The notes below the pieces were generated by a model. That model was not told the DNA's origin, made no database searches, and worked only from the letters and a program-made list of their open reading frames with translations. This document shows positions 44,860-54,258 of a stretch of DNA of 64,000 bases, in pieces; within the stretch, counting starts at the first letter, position 1; every line of letters starts with the position of its first letter. The position numbers and the translations under genes are program-made. This stretch comes from Rhodospirillaceae bacterium (GTDB taxonomy: Bacteria; Pseudomonadota; Alphaproteobacteria; Rhodospirillales; Casp-alpha2), in the NCBI GenBank assembly GCA_018665815.1, contig JABJBP010000130.1, positions 1 through 64,000 on the forward strand. Reading direction: 5' to 3'.

Positions 44860-45504
44860 TCATTTTTCGGCTGGTGAGAAGACCTTGACCCCATATTCAC
44901 GCCCCGCGTCCTCAAGCCAGGTCCAAACATATTCGGCGAAGCTGCGGAGCACGAACAAGTCATAGCTGGCGTCGCTGGATCCAGCGTTTGAGCCGGTTTG
45001 ATGAATCAAAATATCGGCGCGGCCAAGAATACTTTGTGCGCATTGACCGGGCCCGAAAGCGCGCGGATGAAGATCGAGCGGACATCCTTTGGCGAGACCA
45101 TTGCGGGCGTCGGTACCGGCCAATTGGATCACCGTGCGGGCCTCGCTGCTCATGGTGACGGCGGCGTGCAAAGGTTTCATCGCCTTTGTCATTTTGCCGA
45201 AAATACTGTCCTCGGTGCCCGGTGGGCAGACGATCAACCATTCATCGGGACCGAGCGCCAAAATGTGAATGGACAAGGGTTTACCGGAAGATCGGTTGAT
45301 GCCGTCGGGCAATGCAACGCCCACCGCCTTTTTGACTGCCGCCGCGAAAGCCGGGTCGGCGGGCTCGCCGCGCAGATTGATCATGCCCACGTGCCGTCGT
45401 TCACCGAGCATCAATCCGGCGTCAGTCACGTTTATGTCGTTGGCGGCGCGGGCATCCAAATGGAGATGCGCCAGCGGACTTTGGCGAAGATAGCCGTCAA
45501 CCAT
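44860..45504 (-). CDS. soxG: Sarcosine oxidase gamma subunit
   Basis: A 214-residue protein with the GcvT-like pattern of SoxG: LRQSPLAHL at the start, GMINLRGEPADPAFAAAVKKA near residue 45, LGPDEWLIVCPPG near residue 85 and AKGCPLDLHPRAF near residue 140. The gene is last in soxBDAG and its ATG overlaps the soxA stop by eight bases. The heterotetrameric enzyme oxidises sarcosine to glycine, passing the one-carbon unit to tetrahydrofolate or releasing formaldehyde, with H2O2 as by-product. Confidence 0.9.
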   Translation of the reverse strand: MVDGYLRQSPLAHLHLDARAANDINVTDAGLMLGERRHVGMINLRGEPADPAFAAAVKKAVGVALPDGINRSSGKPLSIHILALGPDEWLIVCPPGTEDSIFGKMTKAMKPLHAAVTMSSEARTVIQLAGTDARNGLAKGCPLDLHPRAFGPGQCAQSILGRADILIHQTGSNAGSSDASYDLFVLRSFAEYVWTWLEDAGREYGVKVFSPAEK

Positions 45505-48500
45505 CCTGGCGCTCCCCATCCAGATCAATGAAAATCGGGCCGGTAATTTCCGCCGCAATGATTCCGTTCGGTGTTGGCATGTAAACTTGGTCGCCCATGC
45601 GCCCGCGCCCGTCCTTGATCAGCGCCAGCGCGAAGCTACGCCCAAGGTTTGCGGAATAATAACTCGACGTCACGTGACCGATCATTGCGATCCGCGTGCC
45701 GCGCGGTGGAATTTCCAGGCGTGTTTCGGTGATTTGGTTGCCTTCCGGAATGACTTTATCTGGGTCCGTCGGCAACAATCCGACCAATTGTTTGCGATCA
45801 TTGCGCATATTGTCGTCGCGGCTCAATGACCGGCGGCCAATGAAGTCCTTATTTTTTGAGACGATCCAATCCATGCCAAGGTCGTCCGGCGTCGTCGTTC
45901 CATCCGTTTCCTGACCGGCGATGATGTAGCCTTTTTCCGCCCTGAGGACGTGCATAGTTTCCGTGCCGTAAGGGGTAATGCCGTATTTTTCCCCGGCATT
46001 CATCAGTGCCGTCCAGATATTCAACGCATAACTCGCAGGCACGTTGATTTCGTATGACAATTCACCGGTGAAACTGATCCGGTAGACGCGGGCCGAGACG
46101 CCGCCGACCGTGCCTTCACGGTACGACATGAAGGGAAAGCTTTTGCTATCCAGCGCAATATCATCGGTAAACTCGGCCAGCAGGTTGCGGGCCCTGGGGC
46201 CACAAATGGTGACATTCGCCCAATGTTCACTCACCGAGGTGCAGAATACTTTGAGTTCAGGCCATTCCGTTTGCAGCCATTCCTCCAACCATTCCAATAC
46301 GCTGGCGGCGTTACCGGTGGTCGTGGTCATTAGGAAATGATCGTCGGCCAGGCGCGTCGTCACGCCGTCATCCATGATCATCCCGTCCTCGCCCAGCATC
46401 AGGCCGTAACGGCAGCTGCCCGGTTTCAGTTTCAGCCAGGCGTTGGTGTAAATCCGATTGAGGAATTCCGCCGCATCAGGACCTTGAATGTCGATCTTGC
46501 CTAGCGTTGAAGCATCCATGATGCCGACCGCGTTTCGAACTACCAGGCACTCGCGGTTGACGGCACCCTGCATGGTTTCACCCGATTTTGGATAGTACCA
46601 CGGCCGTTTCCATTGACCGACGTCCTCCCATTTGCACCCGGCCAGTTCGTGCCAGTGGTGTATCGGTGTCATCCGAACCGGGTCCATCAGCGGGCCGATG
46701 TCGCGCCCGGCCAGGGCGCCCAGCGTTACTGGCGTAAACGGCGGGCGGAAGGTCGTGGTGCCGACGTCGCCGACGTTATCGACGCCCAGCGCCTGGCCCA
46801 AGATCGCCATGCCCGGGATATTGCCGGTCTTGCCCTGATCGGGGGCCATGCCGAGCGTCGTATAGCGTTTCGCGTGTTCGATGGATGTATAGCCTTCGCG
46901 GGCCGCCATTTGGACGTCGGCGGCGGTTACGTCATGCGCCTGATCAAGGAAATGTTTGCCGCGGCGCCCGATGGGCGCGGTTGTTGGCACGCTCCAAAGC
47001 AGGCGCATGGGGCCTTCGTCTTCGGTGTCGGTATCGGGGACCTTGCGCCGGCTGGCATTCTTAAACCCGGCGTTTGCTGCCGCCGCCTTGCCGGTTGAGG
47101 TGCCGTCGCGAAGACATCCGGCCAAATCGAATATACCCGCGGCGGCGCCTGCGGAATGACTGGGTTGAACTGCGGCGCCCGGCACGAAGATGCCGCGCTC
47201 GGTATCAAAAACCGCTTTGCCGCCGGAATGGGAATGCAGATGAATGGCCGGGTTCCATCCCCCAGACGAACACACCACGTCGCATTCAATGGTCCGCGCC
47301 TGGCCGGTGACGCCGTCACCGGCCGCATTCAATTGCATGACCTCGATGGATTTGACGCCACGCGCACCGTTGACCCCGGTGACGGCGCTGGCGTCGATGA
47401 TGTCTATGCCGCGTTCCATGGCTTCGGTAGGCAAATCCCTGATAGGATCGTCCCGAACGTCGATAATTGCCGGAACAGCGACACCCGCGTCATGTAGGTC
47501 AAGCGCGGTACGGTAGGCGTCATCATTGTTGGTGAAAACACAGATTTTGCGTCCCGGAGTCACGCCATAGCGGTTCACATAAGCCCGCACCCCACCGGCA
47601 AGCATGACGCCCGGGCGATCATTATCGGCGAAGATCAAGGGTCTTTCGAACGATCCCGTCGCGGTGATCACGTGCTTGGCACGGACCCGCCAAATCCGTT
47701 GGCGCGACACATCGCCGCCGTCGCTGAGAATTTGACTGCGTTGTTCGAACAAACCGACGAAGTTGTGATCATAATAACCGAATGCCGTCGTCCGCCTGAG
47801 TACCGTCACGGCATTGGAGGCCGCAATCTCTTCAGACGCCGCCGCGACCCAATCAAGCGCCTGCCCACTGTTGATGTCGCGTCGCGTCGAAAGCAACGAA
47901 CCCCCGTGTTCCGCTTGATCATCAACCAAAATGACCCGAGCGCCGGCGCGTGCTGCGGCCAACGCCGCTGACAGCCCGGCCGGTCCTGCACCGACAACCA
48001 ACACGTCGCAATGCGTGTTCATACGATCATAGTGATCGGGATCGGGTTCCGTCGGTGCGCGGCCCAAACCGGCAGCGCGGCGAATGACGTGTTCGTAGTA
48101 TTTCCAAAACGACGCCGGCCACATGAAGGTCTTGTAGTAAAACCCCGCCGGGGTCAGGCGGTGAAAAAGGCCGATCCCCGACATCAAATCAAAATCCGGC
48201 CCGGGCCAGCAATTCACGCTGTCGGCGACCAACCCGTCAAATAGTTCAACCCGCGTCGCTTGTTGGTTCGGAAGCGTACGGCCGCCGGTTCCCAATTGTA
48301 ACAGGGCGTTGGGTTCTTCCGAACCGGCGGCGACGATGCCGCGTGGTCGGTGGTATTTGAAGCTGCGTCCGACAATGCGGACGCCATTAGCCAGTAACGC
48401 GGATGCCACCGTATCGCCGACATGCCCGACCATCCTGCGACCGTTGAACGTGAATTCCAACGAGGTATCGCGGTCAATCCGGCCGCCAGAGCTTAAGCGA

Positions 48501-48514
48501 TTGACCTGACTCAC
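45497..48514 (-). CDS. soxA: Sarcosine oxidase alpha subunit
   Basis: A 1005-residue subunit of normal length. Residues 20-105 form the ferredoxin-like domain without iron ligands (GHVGDTVASALLANGVRIVG, KYHRPRGI). The NAD-binding core starts near residue 170 (VLVVGAGPAGLSAALAAARAG) and the folate-binding GcvT domain occupies about 615-1000. It starts at a GTG that overlaps the soxD stop (GTGA), showing translational coupling. It forms the catalytic core with SoxB. Confidence 0.93.
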   Translation of the reverse strand: MSQVNRLSSGGRIDRDTSLEFTFNGRRMVGHVGDTVASALLANGVRIVGRSFKYHRPRGIVAAGSEEPNALLQLGTGGRTLPNQQATRVELFDGLVADSVNCWPGPDFDLMSGIGLFHRLTPAGFYYKTFMWPASFWKYYEHVIRRAAGLGRAPTEPDPDHYDRMNTHCDVLVVGAGPAGLSAALAAARAGARVILVDDQAEHGGSLLSTRRDINSGQALDWVAAASEEIAASNAVTVLRRTTAFGYYDHNFVGLFEQRSQILSDGGDVSRQRIWRVRAKHVITATGSFERPLIFADNDRPGVMLAGGVRAYVNRYGVTPGRKICVFTNNDDAYRTALDLHDAGVAVPAIIDVRDDPIRDLPTEAMERGIDIIDASAVTGVNGARGVKSIEVMQLNAAGDGVTGQARTIECDVVCSSGGWNPAIHLHSHSGGKAVFDTERGIFVPGAAVQPSHSAGAAAGIFDLAGCLRDGTSTGKAAAANAGFKNASRRKVPDTDTEDEGPMRLLWSVPTTAPIGRRGKHFLDQAHDVTAADVQMAAREGYTSIEHAKRYTTLGMAPDQGKTGNIPGMAILGQALGVDNVGDVGTTTFRPPFTPVTLGALAGRDIGPLMDPVRMTPIHHWHELAGCKWEDVGQWKRPWYYPKSGETMQGAVNRECLVVRNAVGIMDASTLGKIDIQGPDAAEFLNRIYTNAWLKLKPGSCRYGLMLGEDGMIMDDGVTTRLADDHFLMTTTTGNAASVLEWLEEWLQTEWPELKVFCTSVSEHWANVTICGPRARNLLAEFTDDIALDSKSFPFMSYREGTVGGVSARVYRISFTGELSYEINVPASYALNIWTALMNAGEKYGITPYGTETMHVLRAEKGYIIAGQETDGTTTPDDLGMDWIVSKNKDFIGRRSLSRDDNMRNDRKQLVGLLPTDPDKVIPEGNQITETRLEIPPRGTRIAMIGHVTSSYYSANLGRSFALALIKDGRGRMGDQVYMPTPNGIIAAEITGPIFIDLDGERQDG

Positions 48515-48855
48515 TTTTTGGCCCCTTTACCCACGGCCTTTGGCGGCTTGTCGACCGCAGTCTTCGGCGGCTTATTGATCGCGGCTTTTGGCGGCTGGGC
48601 ACCCATCTTATAAACCGCGATGATTTCATTGGTGGCCGTATTGCGGGCCATGTTGAACCAGCGCCGGCAGCCATGTAGGTGGACCCAGCGTTCAAGAAAC
48701 AGCCCCTTGGTGTTTTTGCGCAGGAAAAGATAATCCGCCCATTCGGCGTCGCTCAGCTCGTCAGGATCCTTAGGCCGCACGATATGGGCCTCACCGCCTT
48801 GGTGAAATTCGCTTTCTTCGCGCTCGCCGCAGAACGGGCAGGGAATCAATAGCAT
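48511..48855 (-). CDS. soxD: Sarcosine oxidase delta subunit with Pro/Lys-rich repeat tail
   Basis: A 114-residue zinc-binding subunit: CPFCGEREESEF at the N-terminus plus a later HLHGCRRWFN supply the metal ligands. The core ends near residue 86; about 28 further residues are a Lys/Pro-rich tail with three KPPK-type units, matched at DNA level by three degenerate ~27-base repeats at about 48537-48600. The tail is an addition to the core SoxD fold and probably disordered. GGGAGA precedes the ATG; the stop overlaps soxA. Confidence 0.92.
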   Translation of the reverse strand: MLLIPCPFCGEREESEFHQGGEAHIVRPKDPDELSDAEWADYLFLRKNTKGLFLERWVHLHGCRRWFNMARNTATNEIIAVYKMGAQPPKAAINKPPKTAVDKPPKAVGKGAKK

Positions 48856-48873
48856 GTCTGTCTCCCGTTCCCG

Positions 48874-50124
48874 CTAGTGCGCCACGGCGGCGGCGCCGTG
48901 CTCATCGATCAAGGCGCCGGTTGTGAAGCGGTCCAAGTTGAAGGGTGCGTTCAGTTCGTGCGGCTCACCTGTCGCCAAAGTGTGGGCAAATGCCCATCCC
49001 GACCCGGGCGTTCCCTTGAACCCGCCGGTGCCCCAACCGCAGTTGATGAACAGGCCGCCAATCGGCGTTTTGCCGACAATCGGGCTGGCGTCCGGACATG
49101 TATCCACAATACCGCCCCATTGGCGCATCATGCGCAGGCGTGAAAAGATCGGAAATAGTTCACAAAGGGCGCCGAGCTGACCTTCGATGACATGCAGGGA
49201 TCCGCGCTGTGTATAGCCGTGCGCCCCATCAATGCCGGCCCCAAGCACCATTTCGCCCTTGTCTGACTGCGATACGTAGACATGGACCGTGTTCGACATG
49301 ACCACCGTATCGAGAACCGGTTTGACTGGCTCGGATACCAAGGCCTGCAAAGGGTAACTGTTGACCGGTAATCGGAAGCCCGCCATATCCGCCAGCATGC
49401 TGGAATGCCCGGCGACCACGACGCCTACCTTCTTTGCCTTGATCAAGCCCTTCGTGGTTTCGACGCCGGTCACCTTGCCGCGGCTTTGGCGAATACCGGT
49501 AACTTCGCATTGCTGAATGATATCGACGCCCCGGGTATCGGCGCCCCGGGCGAACCCCCATGCGACGGCGTCGTGGCGCGCCGTGCCAGCGCGCCTTTGC
49601 AATGAGCCGCCCAACACAGGGTATCGGCTGTTTGGGCTGTCGTTGATGATCGGCACGAACTCTTTGATCTCTTGGGTGTTTAGGATTTCCGAATCAATGC
49701 CATTCAATCGGTTGGCGCTGACCCGTCGTTCGATCTCACGCAAATCGGAGAGATTGTGCGCTAAATTCAGCACGCCGCGCTGGCTCAGCATGATATTGAA
49801 ATTCAACTCTTGGCTCAGGCCTTCATAAAGCTGCAGCGACTTCTCATACATCGCCGCACTTTCATCCCACAAATAGTTGGAACGAATAATGGTCGTGTTG
49901 CGGCCCGTGTTACCGCCGCCCAGCCAACCTTTTTCAATCACCGCGACATTGGTGATGCCGTGTTCCTTGGCCAGATAAAACGCCGTCGCCAATCCGTGTC
50001 CGCCGCCCCCGATGATGACCACGTCGTATTCGGATTTTGGCTCGGGGCTACGCCAGACCTTTTCCCAGCCTTCATGGTAGGCCAGGGCATTTTTGATCAA
50101 GCTGAAGATAGAATACTTTTGCAT
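48874..50124 (-). CDS. soxB: Sarcosine oxidase beta subunit
   Basis: A 416-residue flavoprotein. The N-terminal [20 protein letters not shown] is the SoxB-specific leader, followed by the dinucleotide site [20 protein letters not shown] and [20 protein letters not shown], whose region binds FMN covalently in the family. The C-terminal [21 protein letters not shown] binds FAD. It is first of the soxBDAG operon, 18 bases before soxD. I took the ATG at 50124; an in-frame start at 50148 adds eight unrelated residues. Confidence 0.93.
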   Translation of the reverse strand: MQKYSIFSLIKNALAYHEGWEKVWRSPEPKSEYDVVIIGGGGHGLATAFYLAKEHGITNVAVIEKGWLGGGNTGRNTTIIRSNYLWDESAAMYEKSLQLYEGLSQELNFNIMLSQRGVLNLAHNLSDLREIERRVSANRLNGIDSEILNTQEIKEFVPIINDSPNSRYPVLGGSLQRRAGTARHDAVAWGFARGADTRGVDIIQQCEVTGIRQSRGKVTGVETTKGLIKAKKVGVVVAGHSSMLADMAGFRLPVNSYPLQALVSEPVKPVLDTVVMSNTVHVYVSQSDKGEMVLGAGIDGAHGYTQRGSLHVIEGQLGALCELFPIFSRLRMMRQWGGIVDTCPDASPIVGKTPIGGLFINCGWGTGGFKGTPGSGWAFAHTLATGEPHELNAPFNLDRFTTGALIDEHGAAAVAH

Positions 50125-50330
50125 TGCGCGCCGCTCATGCCTTCTCAAGTATACCGGCTTGAAAACCGGCTTTCATTACAGCTAATCGCCTTCATCTCGC
50201 AGGGTCAAGCATCATGGTCTGTCCAAATCGCGACGGCCCGTATATCGGTGGCGACGTTCGTCAAATTGGCGCGGTAAATGGATCAAATAAGTTTCCTATT
50301 TGGTAACGATTGACGCGCCATAAAGGCGTC

Positions 50331-51359
50331 ATGATGAAGCACACGCTCATTCTGACGGCTTTGATGCCGGCCCCGTCATTGGCGCCGGCGGCGACGGATA
50401 TTGCATCGCATCCCGGCCATCGGTCGGACGAGGCATTGGTTCTGCCGCGCACGCAAGGCACAGAACCGCTAGACCCGGCCATTGCGGTAAACTTCAAAGG
50501 TGCCCTGGAGGCCTATGGCAGTGGTGACTACGTCATGGCGCGCTCTCTATGGGAGCAGTTGGCCGATGCTGGCTATGGACCGGCGCAACATAATCTTGGC
50601 GTCATGTTCGAGCACGGCCGTGGCGGTGCTATCAATTATACAAAAGCAGCACTTTGGTATGCGAAGGCCGGCAACGCGGAAGTGCCCGCCGCGCTAACCA
50701 ATCTGGCGCGGTTGCATCTGGATGGCCTGGGCGTCACCAAGGATCTCGCCAAGGCCATCCAATTGTTTGAGGCCGCCGCACAATTGGATTGCCCACCGGC
50801 GCAGTACAATTTGGGCATCGCCTATTTGAAAGGACGCGGCGTCGAGACTGACACCGAAGAGGCGGCCGAATGGTTCGATGCCGCCGCGGAGGCCGGATAT
50901 GCCCCCGCACAATACAATCTTGCCGGGCTGTATCTGCGCGGCGAAGGCGTTGATGCGGATCCCGAACGGGCAGTTGAATTATTTGCCGACGCCGCGGATT
51001 CCGGAGACGCATTGGCGCATTTGGCGCTCGGCACGTTGTACCAAAAGGGCGTCAATGGTTCACCAAGCCTTGCCCGCGCCGCCAAACATTTCAAAGTTGC
51101 TGCCGAAGCTGGTGTCGTTGTTGCCCAAAACCAGATTGCCATCATGATTGCGAAGGGCTTGGGCGTTAAACGCGATACTATCGGCGCACTCGCCTGGTTC
51201 CATGTTGCCGCCAGTCTCGGTGCACCACAGGCCATCAAGAACCGCGATGCATTGGCTGCCAGCGTGACGGCTAAAGTTCACGACAAAGCGAAACGCCGCG
51301 CCCGCGCGTTCCGCCCGCACCCACCTACCAAAAAACCCGAGAAGAAACCCAAGACCTAG
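50331..51359 (+). CDS. Sel1-like repeat protein, secreted
   Basis: A 342-residue protein starting at the first of two ATGs. Residues 1-22 look like a signal peptide (MKHTLILTALMPAPSLAPAA core). From about residue 45 it has six or seven 36-residue Sel1 repeats of the GYGPAQHNLGVMFEHGRG and APAQYNLAGLYLRGEG type. The last 35 residues are Lys/Arg/Pro-rich. Sel1 repeats are protein-interaction scaffolds, often in cell-envelope signalling. The broken asmA gene starts nine bases downstream. Confidence 0.86.
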   Translation: MMKHTLILTALMPAPSLAPAATDIASHPGHRSDEALVLPRTQGTEPLDPAIAVNFKGALEAYGSGDYVMARSLWEQLADAGYGPAQHNLGVMFEHGRGGAINYTKAALWYAKAGNAEVPAALTNLARLHLDGLGVTKDLAKAIQLFEAAAQLDCPPAQYNLGIAYLKGRGVETDTEEAAEWFDAAAEAGYAPAQYNLAGLYLRGEGVDADPERAVELFADAADSGDALAHLALGTLYQKGVNGSPSLARAAKHFKVAAEAGVVVAQNQIAIMIAKGLGVKRDTIGALAWFHVAASLGAPQAIKNRDALAASVTAKVHDKAKRRARAFRPHPPTKKPEKKPKT

Positions 51360-51368
51360 GACACCACC

Positions 51369-51965
51369 ATGTTGGGATTGCTCCGCCGCCTGATTTCGAT
51401 TTCCGTTAAGTTGGGGCTGTTGGCCGTCGGTGTCGGCGCCATTATCGGTTACGCCAATCTTGCCAACGTGGAGGGCTGGAAGCGTGATCTTCAAGATGAA
51501 GTGATGCGAGTCGCCGGCCGGCGGCTAAATATCGACGGGCCGATTGATTTCAGTATTTCCCTGCCGCCGCGCATTGTCGCCAAAGGCATCCGTCTGGAGA
51601 ACGCCAAATGAGGGTCGAAAAAAGACATATTGAAGGCGAAGGTGCTGATTGCCGAAGTCGACTTGCTGCCGTTGATGTTGGGTGATGTCGCGGTTCCCCG
51701 CTTGAGATTGGTTGGTGCCGATATCTTGGTTGAGATCGGGAAATCGGGCAAAACCAATTGGGATGAATTGAATTCCTTCGATACCGCCGCCGGCGGTGCC
51801 GCGCCGGGCAGTCTTAATGTGCCCGTGGTCGGTCCGGTATTGGGTAGTGGTAGTTTAACCATTAATGGCGGCACGCTAACGGTATCGAATGCTGCCGCCG
51901 GGACGACTTCGACCATTAATTTGCCTGGCGGGTTTGATTTGGCCGGCGGCGTGCCGTGCCTCTAA
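51369..51965 (+). pseudogene. AsmA-family protein, interrupted by an in-frame TGA and 3'-truncated
   Basis: Residues 1-80 are the start of AsmA: a membrane anchor (LISISVKLGLLAVGVGAIIG), then EVMRVAGRRLNIDGPIDFSI and IRLENAK. The next codon is TGA (51609-51611) at the place of the Trp in the family motif ANAxWGS, and the same frame continues GSKKDILKAKVLIAEVDLLP to the TAA at 51963-51965. AsmA proteins have several hundred residues, so most of the 3' part is also lost; the following DNA is the convergent amidase gene. AsmA proteins act in outer-membrane lipid homeostasis. An ~115-residue product from the second segment is unlikely. Confidence 0.85.
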
Positions 51966-51966
51966 A

Positions 51967-54126
51967 TCAGAGGCTCGTAAAACCTCGGACGACGTTTTCC
52001 AGTATGCGCGAGATGTTGTTGTTGAAATCGTTGACTGGCAGGGCGCCGCAAAAGGTGATTGAGCCGACGGAAAACACCGCACCGCCGCCTGGGCAGTCAA
52101 AATAGACCATATCCGAGCGGATCAGTTTTTCCGGCGGGTCGCCGGCCCAGGTCGAGACGTGGGTCAGCCACTCTTCCGGCGGCAGGACAAAATGATCAGG
52201 GTGGTTTTCCGACGTCGCCAGGACCTTGGCATTGGCCGGTGTGCCGAGGCGCGCATCTGTACGGTCCAACTCATAGCCTACCGCGCCGCCGCCGCATAGA
52301 CCGAAGTCACCGATGATGTCTTCGTCGACACCATCAAAAATCCAAGCCACGTCGGGATCGTGCGACGCCGTATTGCGGCGGTAGTAGGTGCTCTCGAAAC
52401 CCCCTTGGACCGTGAAGCCAATACCGACCAATTGGTTCGGTGGCCGCGCGTTGCGGCGCCACGTGCCGCCGTAGTCGCCATCAAAAGCGTGATAATATTC
52501 GCCGGTTTCCGAGGCCCAAGCCCGCAGCCCACCCTCGGCGCGGCGAATTTCAATCAGTCCGTCGAGTTCGCTGTGCAGTGCCACCCGCCAGTAAAAGCCG
52601 TTGCCGCCCAGATAAACCAAGTTGCCGCCGCCGTCACGGTAACCCAGAAATGCGTCGAGGCTTTCCGTCGTGTGATATTCGGGATGGCTGGCCGTCAAAA
52701 CCGTCTTGTAAGGGGCCAATAATGCCGCGCCTTCGTGATGCAATTCCCAATCGGTGACCACGTCGAAAGCGATGTCCTTGGATTCAAGCCAGGCGTAGAG
52801 ATGCGTGTCGGCGGGGAAGTGCCTGAGACCCGAGCCGCAGGTGTCATCCGCGAATGCGTGATAACCTGGACGTAGGTTGAGGATCGGCCGGTGCCAGGTT
52901 GTGTGGCAGATGCCCGATCCGTCTGAATGAAAATTGTATGTCGACAGGCCATAGTCGGGATAGTCGGCGGGATTGTGAGGATATGACCCCCAACCCTTGA
53001 CCCGTTCGTACCAGCGGGGCGTGACATCAACCCGCCCCTGATTTGCATAGATCACATAGGTAAATGTGGGCACTACGACGCAAACGTCAGCTGTTTGTGT
53101 ACCCGTCGGTGGGCAAACGAACACCGGCAACATATCCCAATTGTCGCCTTGGGTTAGTTTGATCGCGTAGATGCCGCTCGGCAGGTCTTCGGGAATAGTC
53201 GCGTCAAAATCAGTCTTCCAACCGGCGTCGGCGATGTCATCGTCGTGAAAATGGATAGCGCCATATTGTTCCGGAGCACGTTGCCAGTTCATCTCGCTGG
53301 CGTCCCAGTTCGATCCGGTCATGGCGCGGGCCGGGGCGCCGACCAAGGTGCCGGGCGTCCCCAAGGGACCGTCCGCCGGGATGGTAAATGAATGCATATC
53401 GCAGCTGAAATTCCAGGCGGCGAGCGGTGGCGAGCCAGCCCAATCGTCAATGCTCATAGCACCCGTGAAAATCGCCGGGGCTTCGATCTTGCCGTTGAAG
53501 TGGGTTGCCGGATCACCTTCGTCGACCGCGCCCACCAGAATGCCGCGATGGTTGTCCAGTTTCGTTCCGTCTGTCATGTCGCCTGTCGCCATGCCGTCTT
53601 CATCGGCAAGGCTCGGTTCGCTCAATAAGGTTTGGCCGACTTGAACGGTACCGCTCACCGTATTGATCTCCGCCCAAATCCGATACCAAGCGCGGGGCCG
53701 GAGATGTTTTTCGATGGCGAGCTGGAAACTGGGGCCGGTTATTTCGGCGCCGCCGGCTCTGATGCCTAGGCTAATGACGGCGGTGTTATCGATATCCACG
53801 AGGCTGACAACACCCTGGCGGCCTTTTTCCGGCGTTGTCGGCCAGATGATGGCGCTGATCGTGATGTGGCCGGGCAACGGTCCTGATAATGCGGCACGCA
53901 TGTGCGAGCCCAGCGTGTTGGTCTGAGGCCGCGATGGGTAATCATTTTCGAAGCCGGCCGCGACAGGTTCGGTTTGAATGCCGGGGCCTTCCGGGTTCGG
54001 GTCGCCGCAGATGATCCGCATAAGTTCCGCCCGGTAGGGTGTCGAGGCCGTTGAGGAGACCTTGACCTCCAGCGTTTCGCCCGGGCGGGCTGACAGTTTG
54101 TTTGTGTAACCGATGAGAGGAATCAT
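51967..54126 (-). CDS. N,N-dimethylformamidase large (beta) subunit-family protein
   Basis: A 719-residue protein. The N-terminal 330 residues hold jelly-roll/LamG-like domains (IPLIGYTNKLSARPGETLEV; LAAWNFSCDMHSFTIPADG). The C-terminal half contains VVVPTFTYVIYANQGR, WHRPILNLRPGY, FDVVTDWELHHEG and GGNLVYLGGNGFYWRVA, the pattern of the dimethylformamidase large subunit, a mononuclear-iron amidohydrolase with Tyr/Glu ligands. The classical reaction gives dimethylamine and formate, which fits the methylamine theme, but the true amide is unknown. No small alpha subunit gene is visible. ATG at 54126 preferred over one at 54174. Confidence 0.8.
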   Translation of the reverse strand: MIPLIGYTNKLSARPGETLEVKVSSTASTPYRAELMRIICGDPNPEGPGIQTEPVAAGFENDYPSRPQTNTLGSHMRAALSGPLPGHITISAIIWPTTPEKGRQGVVSLVDIDNTAVISLGIRAGGAEITGPSFQLAIEKHLRPRAWYRIWAEINTVSGTVQVGQTLLSEPSLADEDGMATGDMTDGTKLDNHRGILVGAVDEGDPATHFNGKIEAPAIFTGAMSIDDWAGSPPLAAWNFSCDMHSFTIPADGPLGTPGTLVGAPARAMTGSNWDASEMNWQRAPEQYGAIHFHDDDIADAGWKTDFDATIPEDLPSGIYAIKLTQGDNWDMLPVFVCPPTGTQTADVCVVVPTFTYVIYANQGRVDVTPRWYERVKGWGSYPHNPADYPDYGLSTYNFHSDGSGICHTTWHRPILNLRPGYHAFADDTCGSGLRHFPADTHLYAWLESKDIAFDVVTDWELHHEGAALLAPYKTVLTASHPEYHTTESLDAFLGYRDGGGNLVYLGGNGFYWRVALHSELDGLIEIRRAEGGLRAWASETGEYYHAFDGDYGGTWRRNARPPNQLVGIGFTVQGGFESTYYRRNTASHDPDVAWIFDGVDEDIIGDFGLCGGGAVGYELDRTDARLGTPANAKVLATSENHPDHFVLPPEEWLTHVSTWAGDPPEKLIRSDMVYFDCPGGGAVFSVGSITFCGALPVNDFNNNISRILENVVRGFTSL

Positions 54127-54258
54127 GGCCGCACTATGACCGGCACGATAGTTTGGTGCAATGGCCCGGCACAATCACTTAGCGCAATGGTTAGGCGAAA
54201 ATACCCGAGTGCCAATTGGAGAGCTACCAGGCGTCAGTTTCTGATTTACACGAATGCG

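Noticed and set aside
51609-51611. TGA in asmA read as selenocysteine, given selD in the window
   Set aside because: The family has Trp here, no redox role is known at this site, no SECIS-like structure was evident downstream, and the gene is truncated anyway.
51958-51974. GCCTCT/AGAGGC hairpin as terminator between asmA remnant and amidase
   Set aside because: Six-base stem without a T-run in either direction; too weak to call.
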